Assembly (NCBI RefSeq): GCF_016901605.1
Contig: NZ_JACJKP010000002.1
Span: 1-44,044 of the forward strand
Reading direction: 5' to 3'
Source of the DNA: Gemmiger formicilis
GTDB taxonomy: Bacteria > Bacillota > Clostridia > Oscillospirales > Ruminococcaceae
Length of the DNA: 44,044 bases
Shown: one piece after another, positions 7,687 through 16,171 of the stretch
How the letters are laid out: each line of letters opens with the position of its first letter
How positions within the stretch are numbered: position 1 is the first letter of the stretch
Made by a program: the position numbers and the translations under genes
Notes under the pieces: model-generated
Seen by the model: the letters and a program-made list of their open reading frames with translations, nothing else
What the model was told of the DNA's origin: nothing
Databases searched by the model: none

Positions 7687-8901
7687 ATGAAAAAACGGGC
7701 AGTAACGATACTGTTGTGCCTGGCGTTGGCGTTGTTTTCAATCCTGCGTGCCTATGCACAGGAGGAATCCGAAGCCGATGCGGTGATAAGTGAAAACGGG
7801 AAGCAGAGCATTGTGCCGGCCGGCACGAATGATTTTGATGTTCCCTGTGCGGCGGCCATTCTGATCGACGAAGACTCCGGTACGGTACTTTACGAAAAAA
7901 ACGCGGATGAACAGCGTCCGATTGCATCCATTACCAAAGTTATGACGCTGCTGCTTACTTTTGAGGCACTGGAAGAGGGAAAAATCTCATGGGAAGACTA
8001 TGTGCCTATCAGTGAACACGCTTACAGTATGGGCGGCAGTCAGATTTGGCTGGAACCGGGGGAACAGATGACTCTCAACGACATGCTGAAGGCCATCTGT
8101 GTTTCCAGTGCCAACGATGCGGCTGTAGCTGTAGCGGAATACGTTGGCGGAAGTGAGCCGGCGTTTGTACAGAAAATGAATGAAAAAGCCGCCGCATTGG
8201 GAATGACCCAGACACACTTTGAAAATGCCTGCGGACTGGACCAGGAGGGGCATCTCTCCAGTGCAAGGGACGTTGCCATCATGAGCCGGGAGATGCTATT
8301 GCATCATACGGAAGTCCGGGACTATTGTTCAATCTGGACCGATACCCTTCGGGATGGTGCCACACAGCTTGTAAACACCAATAAACTGCTGAAAAGCTAT
8401 AGCGGAATCACGGGTCTGAAAACAGGAACCACCAGCAAAGCAGGGGTATGTATTTCGGCAAGCGCCGAGCGGGATGATTTACGGCTGATTGCGGTGGTGC
8501 TGGGGTCGGCTTCCGGCAAAGAACGTTTTGAAGCAGCTACGGCTTTGCTGGACTATGGTTTTGCCAACTATGAGAACGCTGTTGCCGAACTGCCCGAGGA
8601 TGCGCCTGCGACGCTGCCCGTTACCCGCGGAACCACCGATGCGGTCGCCCTGCAATATGATGCGCCCCAGAAATACCTGATGCCGAAAGGACAGGGTAAA
8701 ACACTGGAATTAACCGTTGAACTTCCCGAAGTGCTGCAGGCTCCGGTAGAGAGGGGGGCACAGATCGGCACGGTGCATCTCACAAATGGGGGAGAGGAGC
8801 TGCAAACATTTTCCATTACAGCAGCACAGGACGTAGACGCGTTGAGTTTTGGGTATTGCTTCGGGCTTTTGGTACAGAGTCTTGCTTTGTGCGACGGATA
8901 A
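7687..8901 (+). CDS. Serine-type D-Ala-D-Ala carboxypeptidase (DacF/PBP5-like)
   Basis: A low-molecular-weight penicillin-binding protein that removes the terminal D-Ala of peptidoglycan stem peptides outside the membrane. It has a signal peptide (residues 1 to about 25, ending RAYAQ) and all three penicilloyl-serine motifs: S81-ITK84, S141-AN and K245-TG. A C-terminal beta-rich domain follows (about residues 290-385). The protein is 404 aa, normal for the family. The last residues are hydrophobic (FGYCFGLLVQSLALCDG) and may act as the membrane anchor. The start ATG at 7687 follows a GGGGGTG site. No convincing promoter was found: a TTGACA at 7635-7640 lacks a good -10 partner. The gene diverges from mtaB. 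Confidence 0.93.
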   Translation: MKKRAVTILLCLALALFSILRAYAQEESEADAVISENGKQSIVPAGTNDFDVPCAAAILIDEDSGTVLYEKNADEQRPIASITKVMTLLLTFEALEEGKISWEDYVPISEHAYSMGGSQIWLEPGEQMTLNDMLKAICVSSANDAAVAVAEYVGGSEPAFVQKMNEKAAALGMTQTHFENACGLDQEGHLSSARDVAIMSREMLLHHTEVRDYCSIWTDTLRDGATQLVNTNKLLKSYSGITGLKTGTTSKAGVCISASAERDDLRLIAVVLGSASGKERFEAATALLDYGFANYENAVAELPEDAPATLPVTRGTTDAVALQYDAPQKYLMPKGQGKTLELTVELPEVLQAPVERGAQIGTVHLTNGGEELQTFSITAAQDVDALSFGYCFGLLVQSLALCDG

Positions 8902-8948
8902 TTTGTGCAATGTTCATGAAAAAGTCGAAAAAAATATCGGACATTTGC

Positions 8949-8977
8949 TTGACAATACCGACACAAAACGGTATCAT
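8949..8977 (+). promoter_or_regulatory. Promoter of pgi
   Basis: Perfect -35 TTGACA (8949-8954), 17-nt spacer and -10 TATCAT (8972-8977), about 35 nt upstream of the pgi start. Confidence 0.85.
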
Positions 8978-9011
8978 GAAGACAATCAAAACATAAAGGA
9001 GGGGCATAAAG

Positions 9012-10346
9012 ATGGCTGTCAAATTCAACGGCAAGCATCTTGCAAAATTCATCCGTCCTGAAGAATATGAGGCAATCTATCCGCAGGTCGAGTTGGCCCA
9101 CAAGCAGCTGGAAACCAAGACTGGTTTCGGCAATGATTTCTTGGGCTGGCTTGACCTGCCTGTTACTTATGACAAGGAAGAGTTTGCCCGCATCAAAGAG
9201 GCCGCACAGAAGATCCGTTCGGATTCCGATGTGCTGCTGGTCGCCGGTATCGGCGGTTCTTACCTGGGCGCCCGCGCGGTTGTGGAGGCTGTCCGCGGCC
9301 TGTACCACAATGAGCTGGACGATGGCCTGAAGATTTATTTCTGCGGCAACACCATCTCTCCGACGGCACTCAACGACATCATCAAACTGACCAAGGGTAA
9401 GCGTTTCTCGATCAACGTAATTTCCAAGTCCGGAACCACTACCGAGACGGCACTGGCATTCCGTGTGCTGCGCAAGCTGCTGGAAGACTCTGTTGGCCCT
9501 GAAGAAGCCAACAAGCGTATCTATGCTACCACTGACCGTGCCAAGGGCACCCTCAAGCAGCTGGCGAATGAGCAGGGGTGGCCGACCTTTGTGGTTCCCG
9601 ATGACGTGGGCGGCCGCTATTCCGTCCTGACTGCGGTAGGCCTGCTGCCCATTGCCTGTGCCGGTATTGATATTGACGAGCTTATGCAGGGTGCTGCCGA
9701 TGGCCGTGAGAAATTCGGCAAGTGCAGCATGGACAACGACGCATATCGTTATGCCATGACCCGCAATATCCTGTACCGTAAGGGCAAGAGCGTTGAGACG
9801 CTGGCTTGCTTTGAGCCTGACTTTACCATGATGAACGAGTGGTATAAGCAGCTCTTCGGTGAGAGCGAGGGCAAGGACCAGAAGGGTCTGATGCCTACGT
9901 CCTGCATCTTCTCTACTGACCTGCACTCGATGGGCCAGTTCCTGCAGGATGGCAGCCGCGTGATGTTCGAAACCTACGTGGATATCAAAAATACCCGTGA
10001 AGACTTCTATATCGAATCCCTGGAAGGCAACTTTGACGGTTTGAATTTCCTGGCGGAACAGAACATGAGCATTGTCAATCGCAAGGCGATGGAAGGCACG
10101 ATTCTGGCACATACCGATGGCGGTGTGCCTCTCGGGGTCATTGAAGTGGACAGCCTGAGCGCCCATGATGTAGGCGAGCTGATTTACTTCTTCTGGAAGG
10201 CTTGCGCGGTATCCGGCTATTTGCTTTCCGTCAACCCGTTTGATCAGCCCGGTGTCGAGAGCTATAAGAAGAACATGTTTGCTCTGCTCGGCAAGCCCGG
10301 CTATGAGGATCGCAAGGCTGAACTGGAAGCGAAGCTGCAGGATTGA
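9012..10346 (+). CDS. pgi: Glucose-6-phosphate isomerase
   Basis: It interconverts glucose-6-phosphate and fructose-6-phosphate in glycolysis. The 444-aa length is that of the short Firmicute form. Family motifs include [11 protein letters not shown] (about residues 78-88) and [10 protein letters not shown] (about 139-148), which bind the sugar phosphate. AAAGGAGGGG before the ATG and the near-consensus promoter suggest high expression. A small P-loop protein follows after 48 nt with no terminator between, so the two probably share a transcript. The glucokinase at 39.4 kb supplies its substrate. Confidence 0.97.
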   Translation: MAVKFNGKHLAKFIRPEEYEAIYPQVELAHKQLETKTGFGNDFLGWLDLPVTYDKEEFARIKEAAQKIRSDSDVLLVAGIGGSYLGARAVVEAVRGLYHNELDDGLKIYFCGNTISPTALNDIIKLTKGKRFSINVISKSGTTTETALAFRVLRKLLEDSVGPEEANKRIYATTDRAKGTLKQLANEQGWPTFVVPDDVGGRYSVLTAVGLLPIACAGIDIDELMQGAADGREKFGKCSMDNDAYRYAMTRNILYRKGKSVETLACFEPDFTMMNEWYKQLFGESEGKDQKGLMPTSCIFSTDLHSMGQFLQDGSRVMFETYVDIKNTREDFYIESLEGNFDGLNFLAEQNMSIVNRKAMEGTILAHTDGGVPLGVIEVDSLSAHDVGELIYFFWKACAVSGYLLSVNPFDQPGVESYKKNMFALLGKPGYEDRKAELEAKLQD

Positions 10347-10394
10347 CGGAAACTCGCGCCGCGAGGCGCCTACGAATAAAGGAGGTACCCCCTT

Positions 10395-10799
10395 ATGCTG
10401 AAACTGATTGTTGGAACCAAAGGCTCTGGCAAGACTAAGACCATGATTGACATGATCGACAAGGCGACCAAAACCACTTCCGGTAACATTGTTGTTATTG
10501 AAAAGTGCATGAAGCTCACCACCGAGATCAACCACGCGGCCCGTCTGGTGGACGTTGACGAATACGGCGTTGTGGGCGCTGATATGCTGTACGGCTTTGT
10601 GGCTGGTGTGCTGGCCGGCAACTACGATATTACCGAGCTGTTCATTGACGGTATCCTGCGGATCATCGATCACGATCTGGAAGCTGCCGATAAGGTTCTG
10701 AAAGCCATCGACAAGATCACCAGCAATATCGAAGTCGTGGTTACGGTTTCTGCGAATGCGGACGAGCTGCCTGCCGATCTGAAAAAGTACGTGATCTGA
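10395..10799 (+). CDS. Small P-loop NTPase-like protein of unknown function
   Basis: A 134-aa protein with a clean Walker A motif (GTKGSGKT, residues 7-14) and a Walker B-like LFID ending at D85. The C-terminal half has a VVVTVSAN strand (about 114-121) that could carry a sensor residue. The family is not recognised. It is too short for a standard AAA+ or ABC ATPase and has no membrane segment or signal peptide. A perfect AAAGGAGGT site lies upstream, and the gene sits 48 nt after pgi and just before a strong terminator, so it should be well expressed with pgi. Its function cannot be inferred beyond probable nucleotide binding. Confidence 0.85.
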   Translation: MLKLIVGTKGSGKTKTMIDMIDKATKTTSGNIVVIEKCMKLTTEINHAARLVDVDEYGVVGADMLYGFVAGVLAGNYDITELFIDGILRIIDHDLEAADKVLKAIDKITSNIEVVVTVSANADELPADLKKYVI

Positions 10800-10825
10800 G
10801 AAAAAGCGGCAATCCGATAAACATT

Positions 10826-10860
10826 ACAGGGCGGGAAGGGGCTTTCCCGCCCTGTTTTTT
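10826..10860 (+). terminator. Rho-independent terminator of the pgi unit
   Basis: A perfect 12-bp G+C-rich stem (10826-10837 with 10844-10855) and a 6-nt loop are followed by a run of six Ts. Confidence 0.92.
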
Positions 10861-10903
10861 ACGAAAAAAGTGAAAAAAATCGCAACTTTTTGCGGTTTTC
10901 TTG

Positions 10904-10932
10904 TTGACAAGCCTACTTCACTTGTGTATACT
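10904..10932 (+). promoter_or_regulatory. Promoter of yceD-rpmF
   Basis: TTGACA (10904-10909), 17-nt spacer and TATACT (10927-10932). Transcription would start about 20 nt before the first gene. Confidence 0.85.
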
Positions 10933-10958
10933 ATTTAAGCAACCTTTTGAGGTGTACT

Positions 10959-11459
10959 ATGCAATTTGATCTGCAATCCTTTCTGGAAAACGCCAGAGTG
11001 CCTTATAACGCACATTTTCTGGCAGATCTTTCGCAGGCAGACTTTGGCGGTTTTAGACTGGCCGCCCCGGCAGAATGTGACTTTTCGGCAACGCCCACCG
11101 ATGATGGCGCGGCGTTGCTCTTGTGTGTAAAGGCGCAAATTGATGCCGAATGTGCGCGTTGCCTGGAACCAATCCATAAGGACTATAAGTTCCAAAGGGA
11201 ATATTGGGTTCGGATGCGTGATGTGGAAGATCCCGATTTCGAATTGCCTTGTCAGGAAAAAGGCTGTTTGGATCTTGAAGAGCTGGTTTTTCAGGAACTG
11301 ATTTTCGAGGTCCCCCCGGTACTGCTTTGCAGCGCCGATTGCCAAGGCCTATGCCCCATCTGCGGCAAGAAGAAGGCGGCAGGATGTACCTGCCAACCGG
11401 CAGATTCTGCTGCCCCTGTAGATGCACGGCTTAGCATATTAAAACAACTGCTCAGTTGA
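10959..11459 (+). CDS. yceD: YceD family (DUF177) protein
   Basis: A 166-aa DUF177 protein. In bacteria and chloroplasts the family is linked to 23S rRNA accumulation or ribosome biogenesis and is usually encoded directly upstream of rpmF, as here (24-nt gap). It has the CARCL motif near residue 65 and a cysteine-rich C-terminal end (CSADCQGLCPICG, then CTC) that looks able to bind a metal. The ATG at 10959 is chosen because GAGGTG sits 5 nt upstream; an earlier TTG at 10947 would overlap that site. Confidence 0.9.
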   Translation: MQFDLQSFLENARVPYNAHFLADLSQADFGGFRLAAPAECDFSATPTDDGAALLLCVKAQIDAECARCLEPIHKDYKFQREYWVRMRDVEDPDFELPCQEKGCLDLEELVFQELIFEVPPVLLCSADCQGLCPICGKKKAAGCTCQPADSAAPVDARLSILKQLLS

Positions 11460-11483
11460 ATTTCACCAAGGAGGTGTCCGATT

Positions 11484-11669
11484 ATGGCTATCGTACCCAA
11501 GAGAAAGCATTCTCAAGCCCGCCGCGACAAACGTCGCTCTAATGTCTGGAAACTGGAGGCGCCGACGCTGGTGAAGTGCCCGCAGTGTGGCGAACTGAAG
11601 GTTCCCCATAAGGTTTGCGGCAAGTGTGGCTACTACAAAGGCCAGGAAGTCATCAAGAAGGAAGCGTAA
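11484..11669 (+). CDS. rpmF: 50S ribosomal protein L32
   Basis: A 61-aa basic ribosomal protein beginning MAIVPKRKHSQARRDKRRS, as usual for L32. It is the Zn-ribbon (C+) form, with CPQC and CGKC pairs (about residues 32-51). AAGGAGGTG lies upstream. It is co-transcribed with yceD and followed by a terminator-like hairpin. Confidence 0.97.
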   Translation: MAIVPKRKHSQARRDKRRSNVWKLEAPTLVKCPQCGELKVPHKVCGKCGYYKGQEVIKKEA

Positions 11670-11680
11670 GTTTCTTGCTA

Positions 11681-11707
11681 GGGGAGGGCGTTGCCTTCCC
11701 CATTTTT
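11681..11707 (+). terminator. Terminator-like hairpin after rpmF
   Basis: A 9-bp stem (11681-11689 with 11693-11701, one G-U pair) with a 3-nt loop is followed by ATTTTTG. The next gene starts 36 nt later without a visible promoter, so termination may be partial. Confidence 0.75.
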
Positions 11708-11742
11708 GTTACTGCCGTTTTTAAGAGAGGAGGGCCGGGACC

Positions 11743-13080
11743 ATGGCCTTGTATGTTACTTCGGTCGATACGGATTCTCCGGCCCAGCGGCTGGGCATTT
11801 CGGAAGGCTGCGCGCTGCTTTCGGTCGGCGGACATCCTTTGCGTGATGCACTGGATTATCAGTTTTACACGACTCCGGCCCGTTTTTCTTTAGAAGTGTG
11901 CGAGCATGAACAGCATCGCACGATAGCGGTAGAAAAAGGCGAATACGAGCCGCTGGGATGCAATTTCAAAACTTATCTGGGCGATGAAAAACACAGCTGT
12001 TCCAATCACTGCATGTTCTGCTTTATCGACCAGTTGCCGCCCGGTATGCGGGAACCGCTTTATTTTAAGGATGACGATGAGCGCCTTTCCTTTTTGTTCG
12101 GCAATTATATTACGCTGACCAATCTGAGTGATCGGGAAATCGATCGTATCATCGAAATGCACATCAGCCCCATTTTTGTGTCGGTGCATACCACCAACCC
12201 ACAGCTTCGTATTCGAATGCTGGCCAATAAACGGGGCGGGGAAGTTTTGCAGTATCTGCCAAAACTGGCCGCCGGCGGCATTGATCTGAACTGCCAGTTG
12301 GTTTTGTGTCGCGGCATCAATGACGGAGATGAATTGCGCCGTACACTGGATGATCTGTTGGCGCTCCGGCCGCAGGTCGGCAGCATTGCGGTGGTTCCGG
12401 CTGGTGTGACGGATTATAGAAAAGGGCTGTACAAATTGCAGCCCTATGATAAGGAATCTGCTGCCGAAACGCTGGCTATTCTGGAAGAATACAGCTATCG
12501 CTGCCGGGAGAAATATGGCCGCAGCATTGTATATCCCAGCGACGAATGGTATTTGACAGCGGAACGGGAACTGCCGGATGCAGATTTCTACGATGAGTTT
12601 GCCCAGCTGGAAGATGGCGTAGGAATGTGGCGCCTTTATCACGATACATTCCTGGAAGAACTGGAAAATTATCGCGGTCTTGTGCTGCCTCACAGTATGG
12701 ATGTTGTTACCGGAACACTGGCAGGACCACTCATTGAGCAATCGGCCAGAGCTTTGATGCAAAAATACCCGCAGGTAAAAATTACCGTACATCAGATTCG
12801 CAACGACTATTTTGGCGGCAACGTCAGCGTGGCGGGGCTTGTGACGGGAACCGATATCATCAAACAATGCAAAGGGAACCTGAAGAGCGACCTGCTGGCT
12901 GTACCGGAAGTAATGCTGCGGGATGAAAAAGATCGCTTTCTGGACGACATTACGCTGCCCCAGCTTTCGGAAGCGTTGGGGTGCCGTACTATGACCATCC
13001 CAACGGATGGCGGTGGTTGTTGTAAAGCCTGTTTAAGCGCGCACAAGCGCATCCGAAGAATCAAGAGAGGACCTAATTAA
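11743..13080 (+). CDS. DUF512 protein with PDZ and radical-SAM-like Fe-S motif
   Basis: A 445-aa putative Fe-S oxidoreductase of the DUF512 family (TIGR03279-like). An N-terminal PDZ-like domain (about residues 3-65) is followed by CSNHCMFC (C86, C90, C93), which fits the radical-SAM CxxxCxxC pattern, and by the DUF512 region to the end, which closes with a GGGCCKAC cysteine cluster. Its biochemical role is not established. The family is often encoded next to der in clostridia, as here (gap of 12 nt), which hints at a ribosome- or translation-linked role. The start ATG follows GAGGAGGG. Confidence 0.9.
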   Translation: MALYVTSVDTDSPAQRLGISEGCALLSVGGHPLRDALDYQFYTTPARFSLEVCEHEQHRTIAVEKGEYEPLGCNFKTYLGDEKHSCSNHCMFCFIDQLPPGMREPLYFKDDDERLSFLFGNYITLTNLSDREIDRIIEMHISPIFVSVHTTNPQLRIRMLANKRGGEVLQYLPKLAAGGIDLNCQLVLCRGINDGDELRRTLDDLLALRPQVGSIAVVPAGVTDYRKGLYKLQPYDKESAAETLAILEEYSYRCREKYGRSIVYPSDEWYLTAERELPDADFYDEFAQLEDGVGMWRLYHDTFLEELENYRGLVLPHSMDVVTGTLAGPLIEQSARALMQKYPQVKITVHQIRNDYFGGNVSVAGLVTGTDIIKQCKGNLKSDLLAVPEVMLRDEKDRFLDDITLPQLSEALGCRTMTIPTDGGGCCKACLSAHKRIRRIKRGPN

Positions 13081-13092
13081 GGAGGGGTGGAC

Positions 13093-14436
13093 ATGGCAAA
13101 ACCGATCGTTGCTATCGTTGGGCGTCCCAACGTGGGCAAGTCTACGATTTTCAATAAACTGACCGGCCAGCGCCTTGCCATCGTGGAGGACACGCCGGGC
13201 GTGACCCGCGATCGCATTTTTTGTGATTGTGAATGGTGCGGCAACAAATTTTTGCTGGTCGATACCGGTGGTATCGAGCCGCGGATTGATGACGGCCTGC
13301 TGGCACATATGCGCGAACAGGCACAGATTGCCATTGATTCGGCGGATTGCATCGTTATGGTTACCGAATTGACCAATGGGGTCACGCCCCAGGATCAGGA
13401 CATTGCCGGTATGCTGATGCGCAGCGGCAAACCTGTGGTGTTGGCGGTCAATAAGTGTGATAAAATCGGCGAACCGCCGATGGAACTCTACGATTTCTAC
13501 TCCTTGGGCTTGGGCGAGATTATTCCGGTTTCCGGTGTACACGGTCATGGTACCGGCGATTTGCTGGATGCCGTATGTGCACATCTGAACTTTACTCAGG
13601 AAGACGAAGACGGTGATGACCGCATTACGGTAGCGGTGATCGGTCGTCCCAACGTGGGCAAATCCAGCCTGATCAACCACATCCTTGGCGAGAACCGCCT
13701 GATTGTGGCCAATGAAGCGGGTACCACCCGGGATGCCATTGACACCCTGGTGGAGAATAAGTACGGCAAGTTTATCTTCACCGATACAGCCGGTCTGCGC
13801 AAAAAAGGTAAGGTTGAAAGCGGTGTGGAGCGTTACAGTGTGCTGCGCAGCCTTGCGGCGGTAGAGCGCAGCCGTGTTTGCGTCATTATGATTGATGCCA
13901 CGGTGGGATTCACCGAGCAGGATTCCAAGGTGGCAGGTTACGCTCATGAGCAGGGAAAAGCCTGCATCATCGCGGTCAACAAATGGGATGCTGTCGAGAA
14001 AGACAGTTACACCATGGATTCTATGCGTAAACAACTGGAAGAAGATTTCAGTTTCATGTCCTATGCGCCGATTGTCTTTATCAGCGCCAAGACGGGCCAG
14101 CGGGTAGATAAACTGTTTGAAACGATCCACTATGTGGATATTCAGAACGGAACGCGTATCCCCACCGGCGCTTTGAACGAAATGCTGGCCCGGGCAACCG
14201 CCAAGGTTCAGCCGCCTTCCGATAAGGGTAAGCGCTTGAAGGTGTTCTATATTACGCAGACTTCCACCCGCCCGCCGACATTTGTTTGCTTCGTCAACCA
14301 GAAGGCTTTGTTCCACTTCTCCTACCAGCGTTACCTGGAGAATCAGATCCGGGAAACGTTTGGCTTGACGGGAACGCCTGTTCGTATGATCACACGGGAA
14401 CACGGAGACGGTTCGGTAAAAGCAGGAAAGGTGTAA
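13093..14436 (+). CDS. der: Ribosome biogenesis GTPase Der (EngA)
   Basis: An essential double-GTPase needed for 50S subunit maturation. The 447-aa protein has two G domains, each with a GRPNVGKS P-loop (residues 10-17 and about 185-192), DTPG/DTAG G3 motifs and NKCD/NKWD G4 motifs, then a C-terminal KH-like domain. The ATG at 13093 is chosen because GGAGGGG at 13081-13087 is its ribosome binding site; a GTG at 13087 overlaps that site. It follows the DUF512 gene and precedes plsY by 6 nt. Confidence 0.97.
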   Translation: MAKPIVAIVGRPNVGKSTIFNKLTGQRLAIVEDTPGVTRDRIFCDCEWCGNKFLLVDTGGIEPRIDDGLLAHMREQAQIAIDSADCIVMVTELTNGVTPQDQDIAGMLMRSGKPVVLAVNKCDKIGEPPMELYDFYSLGLGEIIPVSGVHGHGTGDLLDAVCAHLNFTQEDEDGDDRITVAVIGRPNVGKSSLINHILGENRLIVANEAGTTRDAIDTLVENKYGKFIFTDTAGLRKKGKVESGVERYSVLRSLAAVERSRVCVIMIDATVGFTEQDSKVAGYAHEQGKACIIAVNKWDAVEKDSYTMDSMRKQLEEDFSFMSYAPIVFISAKTGQRVDKLFETIHYVDIQNGTRIPTGALNEMLARATAKVQPPSDKGKRLKVFYITQTSTRPPTFVCFVNQKALFHFSYQRYLENQIRETFGLTGTPVRMITREHGDGSVKAGKV

Positions 14437-14442
14437 GGAATC

Positions 14443-15111
14443 ATGGTACTTCATGTTATTGCGGCATGTGTTCTAACGGCTTTGGCCGGTTACTTGCTGG
14501 GCAGTATTCTGTTCGGTGTGCTGATTTCCAAAGCCATGTTCAACGAAGACGTTCGTACCCATGGCAGTGGTAACGCGGGTATGACCAACGTCCTGCGCAC
14601 CTATGGTAAACTGCCGGCCTTTTTTACCATTCTGGGTGATGTGGGCAAAAGTGTTGCGGCAGCCGGGATCGGCCGGGCTCTTTTTGCTTCCTTGATTGGA
14701 ACAGATGCTTTACTGGCACCGGTTTGCGGGGCTTACCTGGCAGCTATTTTCTGTATGATTGGTCATAGTCGACCGTTGTACTTCGGTTTTAAAGGCGGTA
14801 AATGCGTACTGGTGGGAGCCGGTGCAGCGCTGTCTATCAGTCCTGTTGTCTGTGGCATTTTGCTGCTTGTATTCCTTATTCAGTTTGTCTTTTCGCGTAT
14901 CGTGTCTTTGGGTAGTATCATTGTGGCAGCGCTGTTCCCGGTAGTCAGTCTGGTATATTGGATTGTTCTGGGAGCCAATACGCCCACCGTTATTTTCAAT
15001 ACTCTGTGCTGCGTTATTATGGGAACCATGGTGATCTGGTTGCATCGGGCCAATATTGAGCGCTTGAAAAATGGAACGGAATACCGGTTCGGGTCCAAAA
15101 ATAAAAAATAA
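14443..15111 (+). CDS. plsY: Acyl-phosphate:glycerol-3-phosphate acyltransferase
   Basis: An integral membrane enzyme that makes lysophosphatidate from acyl-phosphate and glycerol-3-phosphate, the first step in phospholipid synthesis. The 222-aa protein has several hydrophobic segments and the motif GSGNAGMTNVLRTYG (about residues 43-57); GFKGGKCV (about 111-118) is the second conserved loop. It starts 6 nt after der, and der-plsY adjacency is common in Firmicutes. A terminator follows. Confidence 0.95.
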   Translation: MVLHVIAACVLTALAGYLLGSILFGVLISKAMFNEDVRTHGSGNAGMTNVLRTYGKLPAFFTILGDVGKSVAAAGIGRALFASLIGTDALLAPVCGAYLAAIFCMIGHSRPLYFGFKGGKCVLVGAGAALSISPVVCGILLLVFLIQFVFSRIVSLGSIIVAALFPVVSLVYWIVLGANTPTVIFNTLCCVIMGTMVIWLHRANIERLKNGTEYRFGSKNKK

Positions 15112-15128
15112 ATTTCTTACAGAAAAGG

Positions 15129-15165
15129 AAAGGGATATCCATTGGATGTCCCTTTCTTTTTTTAT
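15129..15165 (+). terminator. Rho-independent terminator after plsY
   Basis: A 12-bp stem (15129-15140 with 15144-15155, one G-U pair) and a 3-nt loop are followed by a long T run. Confidence 0.88.
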
Positions 15166-15401
15166 TTGGATAATTTTTTACAGATATAGGCAAACAAGAA
15201 AATAACCAGATATTGGAAATCACCGAGTCAGAGCCATTAAAGCGGTCTGGAAAGCATACAAAAAACGCTATGGTTTAGGTGTGACACTTAACGTTCTACA
15301 GTACAATAAACAAGCGTGCAAAATTTGATTCAGTTGCGAAGAATACCAATCAAATTCGTAAATAATACACAAAAATAATAATACACAGACGAAAGAAATT
15401 G
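15166..15401. other. A+T-rich gap upstream of the ATP synthase operon
   Basis: This is the middle of the 354-nt space between plsY and the atp operon. It has no supported gene, RNA or long repeat. A 40-codon open stretch (15206-15325) lacks an ATG and a ribosome binding site. The end of the gap carries the atp promoter. Confidence 0.6.
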
Positions 15402-15430
15402 TTGAAAATTTGAAGGCGTAGGTGTATACT
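15402..15430 (+). promoter_or_regulatory. Promoter of the ATP synthase operon
   Basis: TTGAAA (15402-15407), 17-nt spacer and TATACT (15425-15430), about 36 nt before the first gene. It is the only good promoter seen for the ten-gene operon. Confidence 0.82.
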
Positions 15431-15465
15431 ATAGCCATTGAGCGGCTTTGGCGCAGGGAGGTGCC

Positions 15466-15735
15466 ATGAAAGACCTTTATGATATCACCCGGCATCTTGT
15501 ATGGCTGACACAGTTCGGACTTTCCATCTGTGTTCCGCCGATCCTTTTTGTGGGGGCAGCTTTGTGGCTGCAAAAAACATTCTCGTTAGGAAGCTGGGTT
15601 GTGGCTGCAGGTGTGATTTTGGGCATACTGGGAGCAGTGAGCAGTATGCGCTACTCGCTAAAAGCGATTGAACGACAGGGCAGGGATCGTTCTGAGAAAA
15701 AAACACCGCCTGTTTCATTCAATCATCATGGATAA
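15466..15735 (+). CDS. AtpZ/AtpI-like small membrane protein
   Basis: An 89-aa protein with two predicted membrane helices (about residues 14-36 and 44-62), the size and shape of the AtpZ-type proteins found at the head of atp operons and thought to help F0 assembly or ion supply. The ATG at 15466 follows GGGAGG. It is the first gene of the operon and ends 19 nt before the atpI start. Identity rests on position and topology more than on sequence motifs. Confidence 0.75.
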   Translation: MKDLYDITRHLVWLTQFGLSICVPPILFVGAALWLQKTFSLGSWVVAAGVILGILGAVSSMRYSLKAIERQGRDRSEKKTPPVSFNHHG

Positions 15736-15754
15736 GAAAGGGGTAACCTCGCCG

Positions 15755-16171
15755 ATGCAAAAGCGGAGAGAAATCCTACACCAGATCGGCCGGTTGGCGG
15801 CAGGTCTGGCTGTTTGCGTGGTTGCCATGCTGGCGGTTTATGCATTGCTGGGAATGCTAACCCGTGAAGTAATCCTAGGCGCAATTGCCGGATGGATTTT
15901 GGCAATTGGTAACTTCGCATCTTTAAGCATTACGGTTTCCAACGCTGTAGACCGTGCTGCACGGGATAACGACCCGCAGCGGGCACAGCTTTCCATCCAG
16001 GCGTCCGGCGTGATCCGGCTTCTGGTTCTGGCGGCCGTTTATATTCTGCTGTTCCGCGCCAAACTCTGTGACCCGATTGCGGCGCTTTTGCCGCTTCTTA
16101 TGGCACAGGTGGTGCTGAAACTTGTGGAGTTTTTCCGCAAAGACGATAAAGGCGGTGATGCAACCGTATGA
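15755..16171 (+). CDS. atpI: ATP synthase subunit I (AtpI)
   Basis: A 138-aa protein with about four hydrophobic segments, fitting AtpI, an assembly factor for the c-ring. The ATG at 15755 is preferred because AAAGGGGT lies about 10 nt upstream; an ATG at 15728 is also in frame but has no such site. The stop overlaps the atpB start by 4 nt (ATGA), so translation is probably coupled. AtpI diverges fast, so the call leans on operon position. Confidence 0.82.
   Translation: MQKRREILHQIGRLAAGLAVCVVAMLAVYALLGMLTREVILGAIAGWILAIGNFASLSITVSNAVDRAARDNDPQRAQLSIQASGVIRLLVLAAVYILLFRAKLCDPIAALLPLLMAQVVLKLVEFFRKDDKGGDATV

Noticed and set aside
8568-10673. A 701-codon minus-strand frame opposite pgi and its neighbour
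   Set aside because: It mirrors conserved pgi codons and spans several plus-strand genes; codon usage artefact.
15206-15325. A 40-codon open stretch between plsY and the atp operon (ending LQYNKQACKI)
   Set aside because: No ATG, no ribosome binding site and only a late GTG; length is within chance for A+T-rich sequence.
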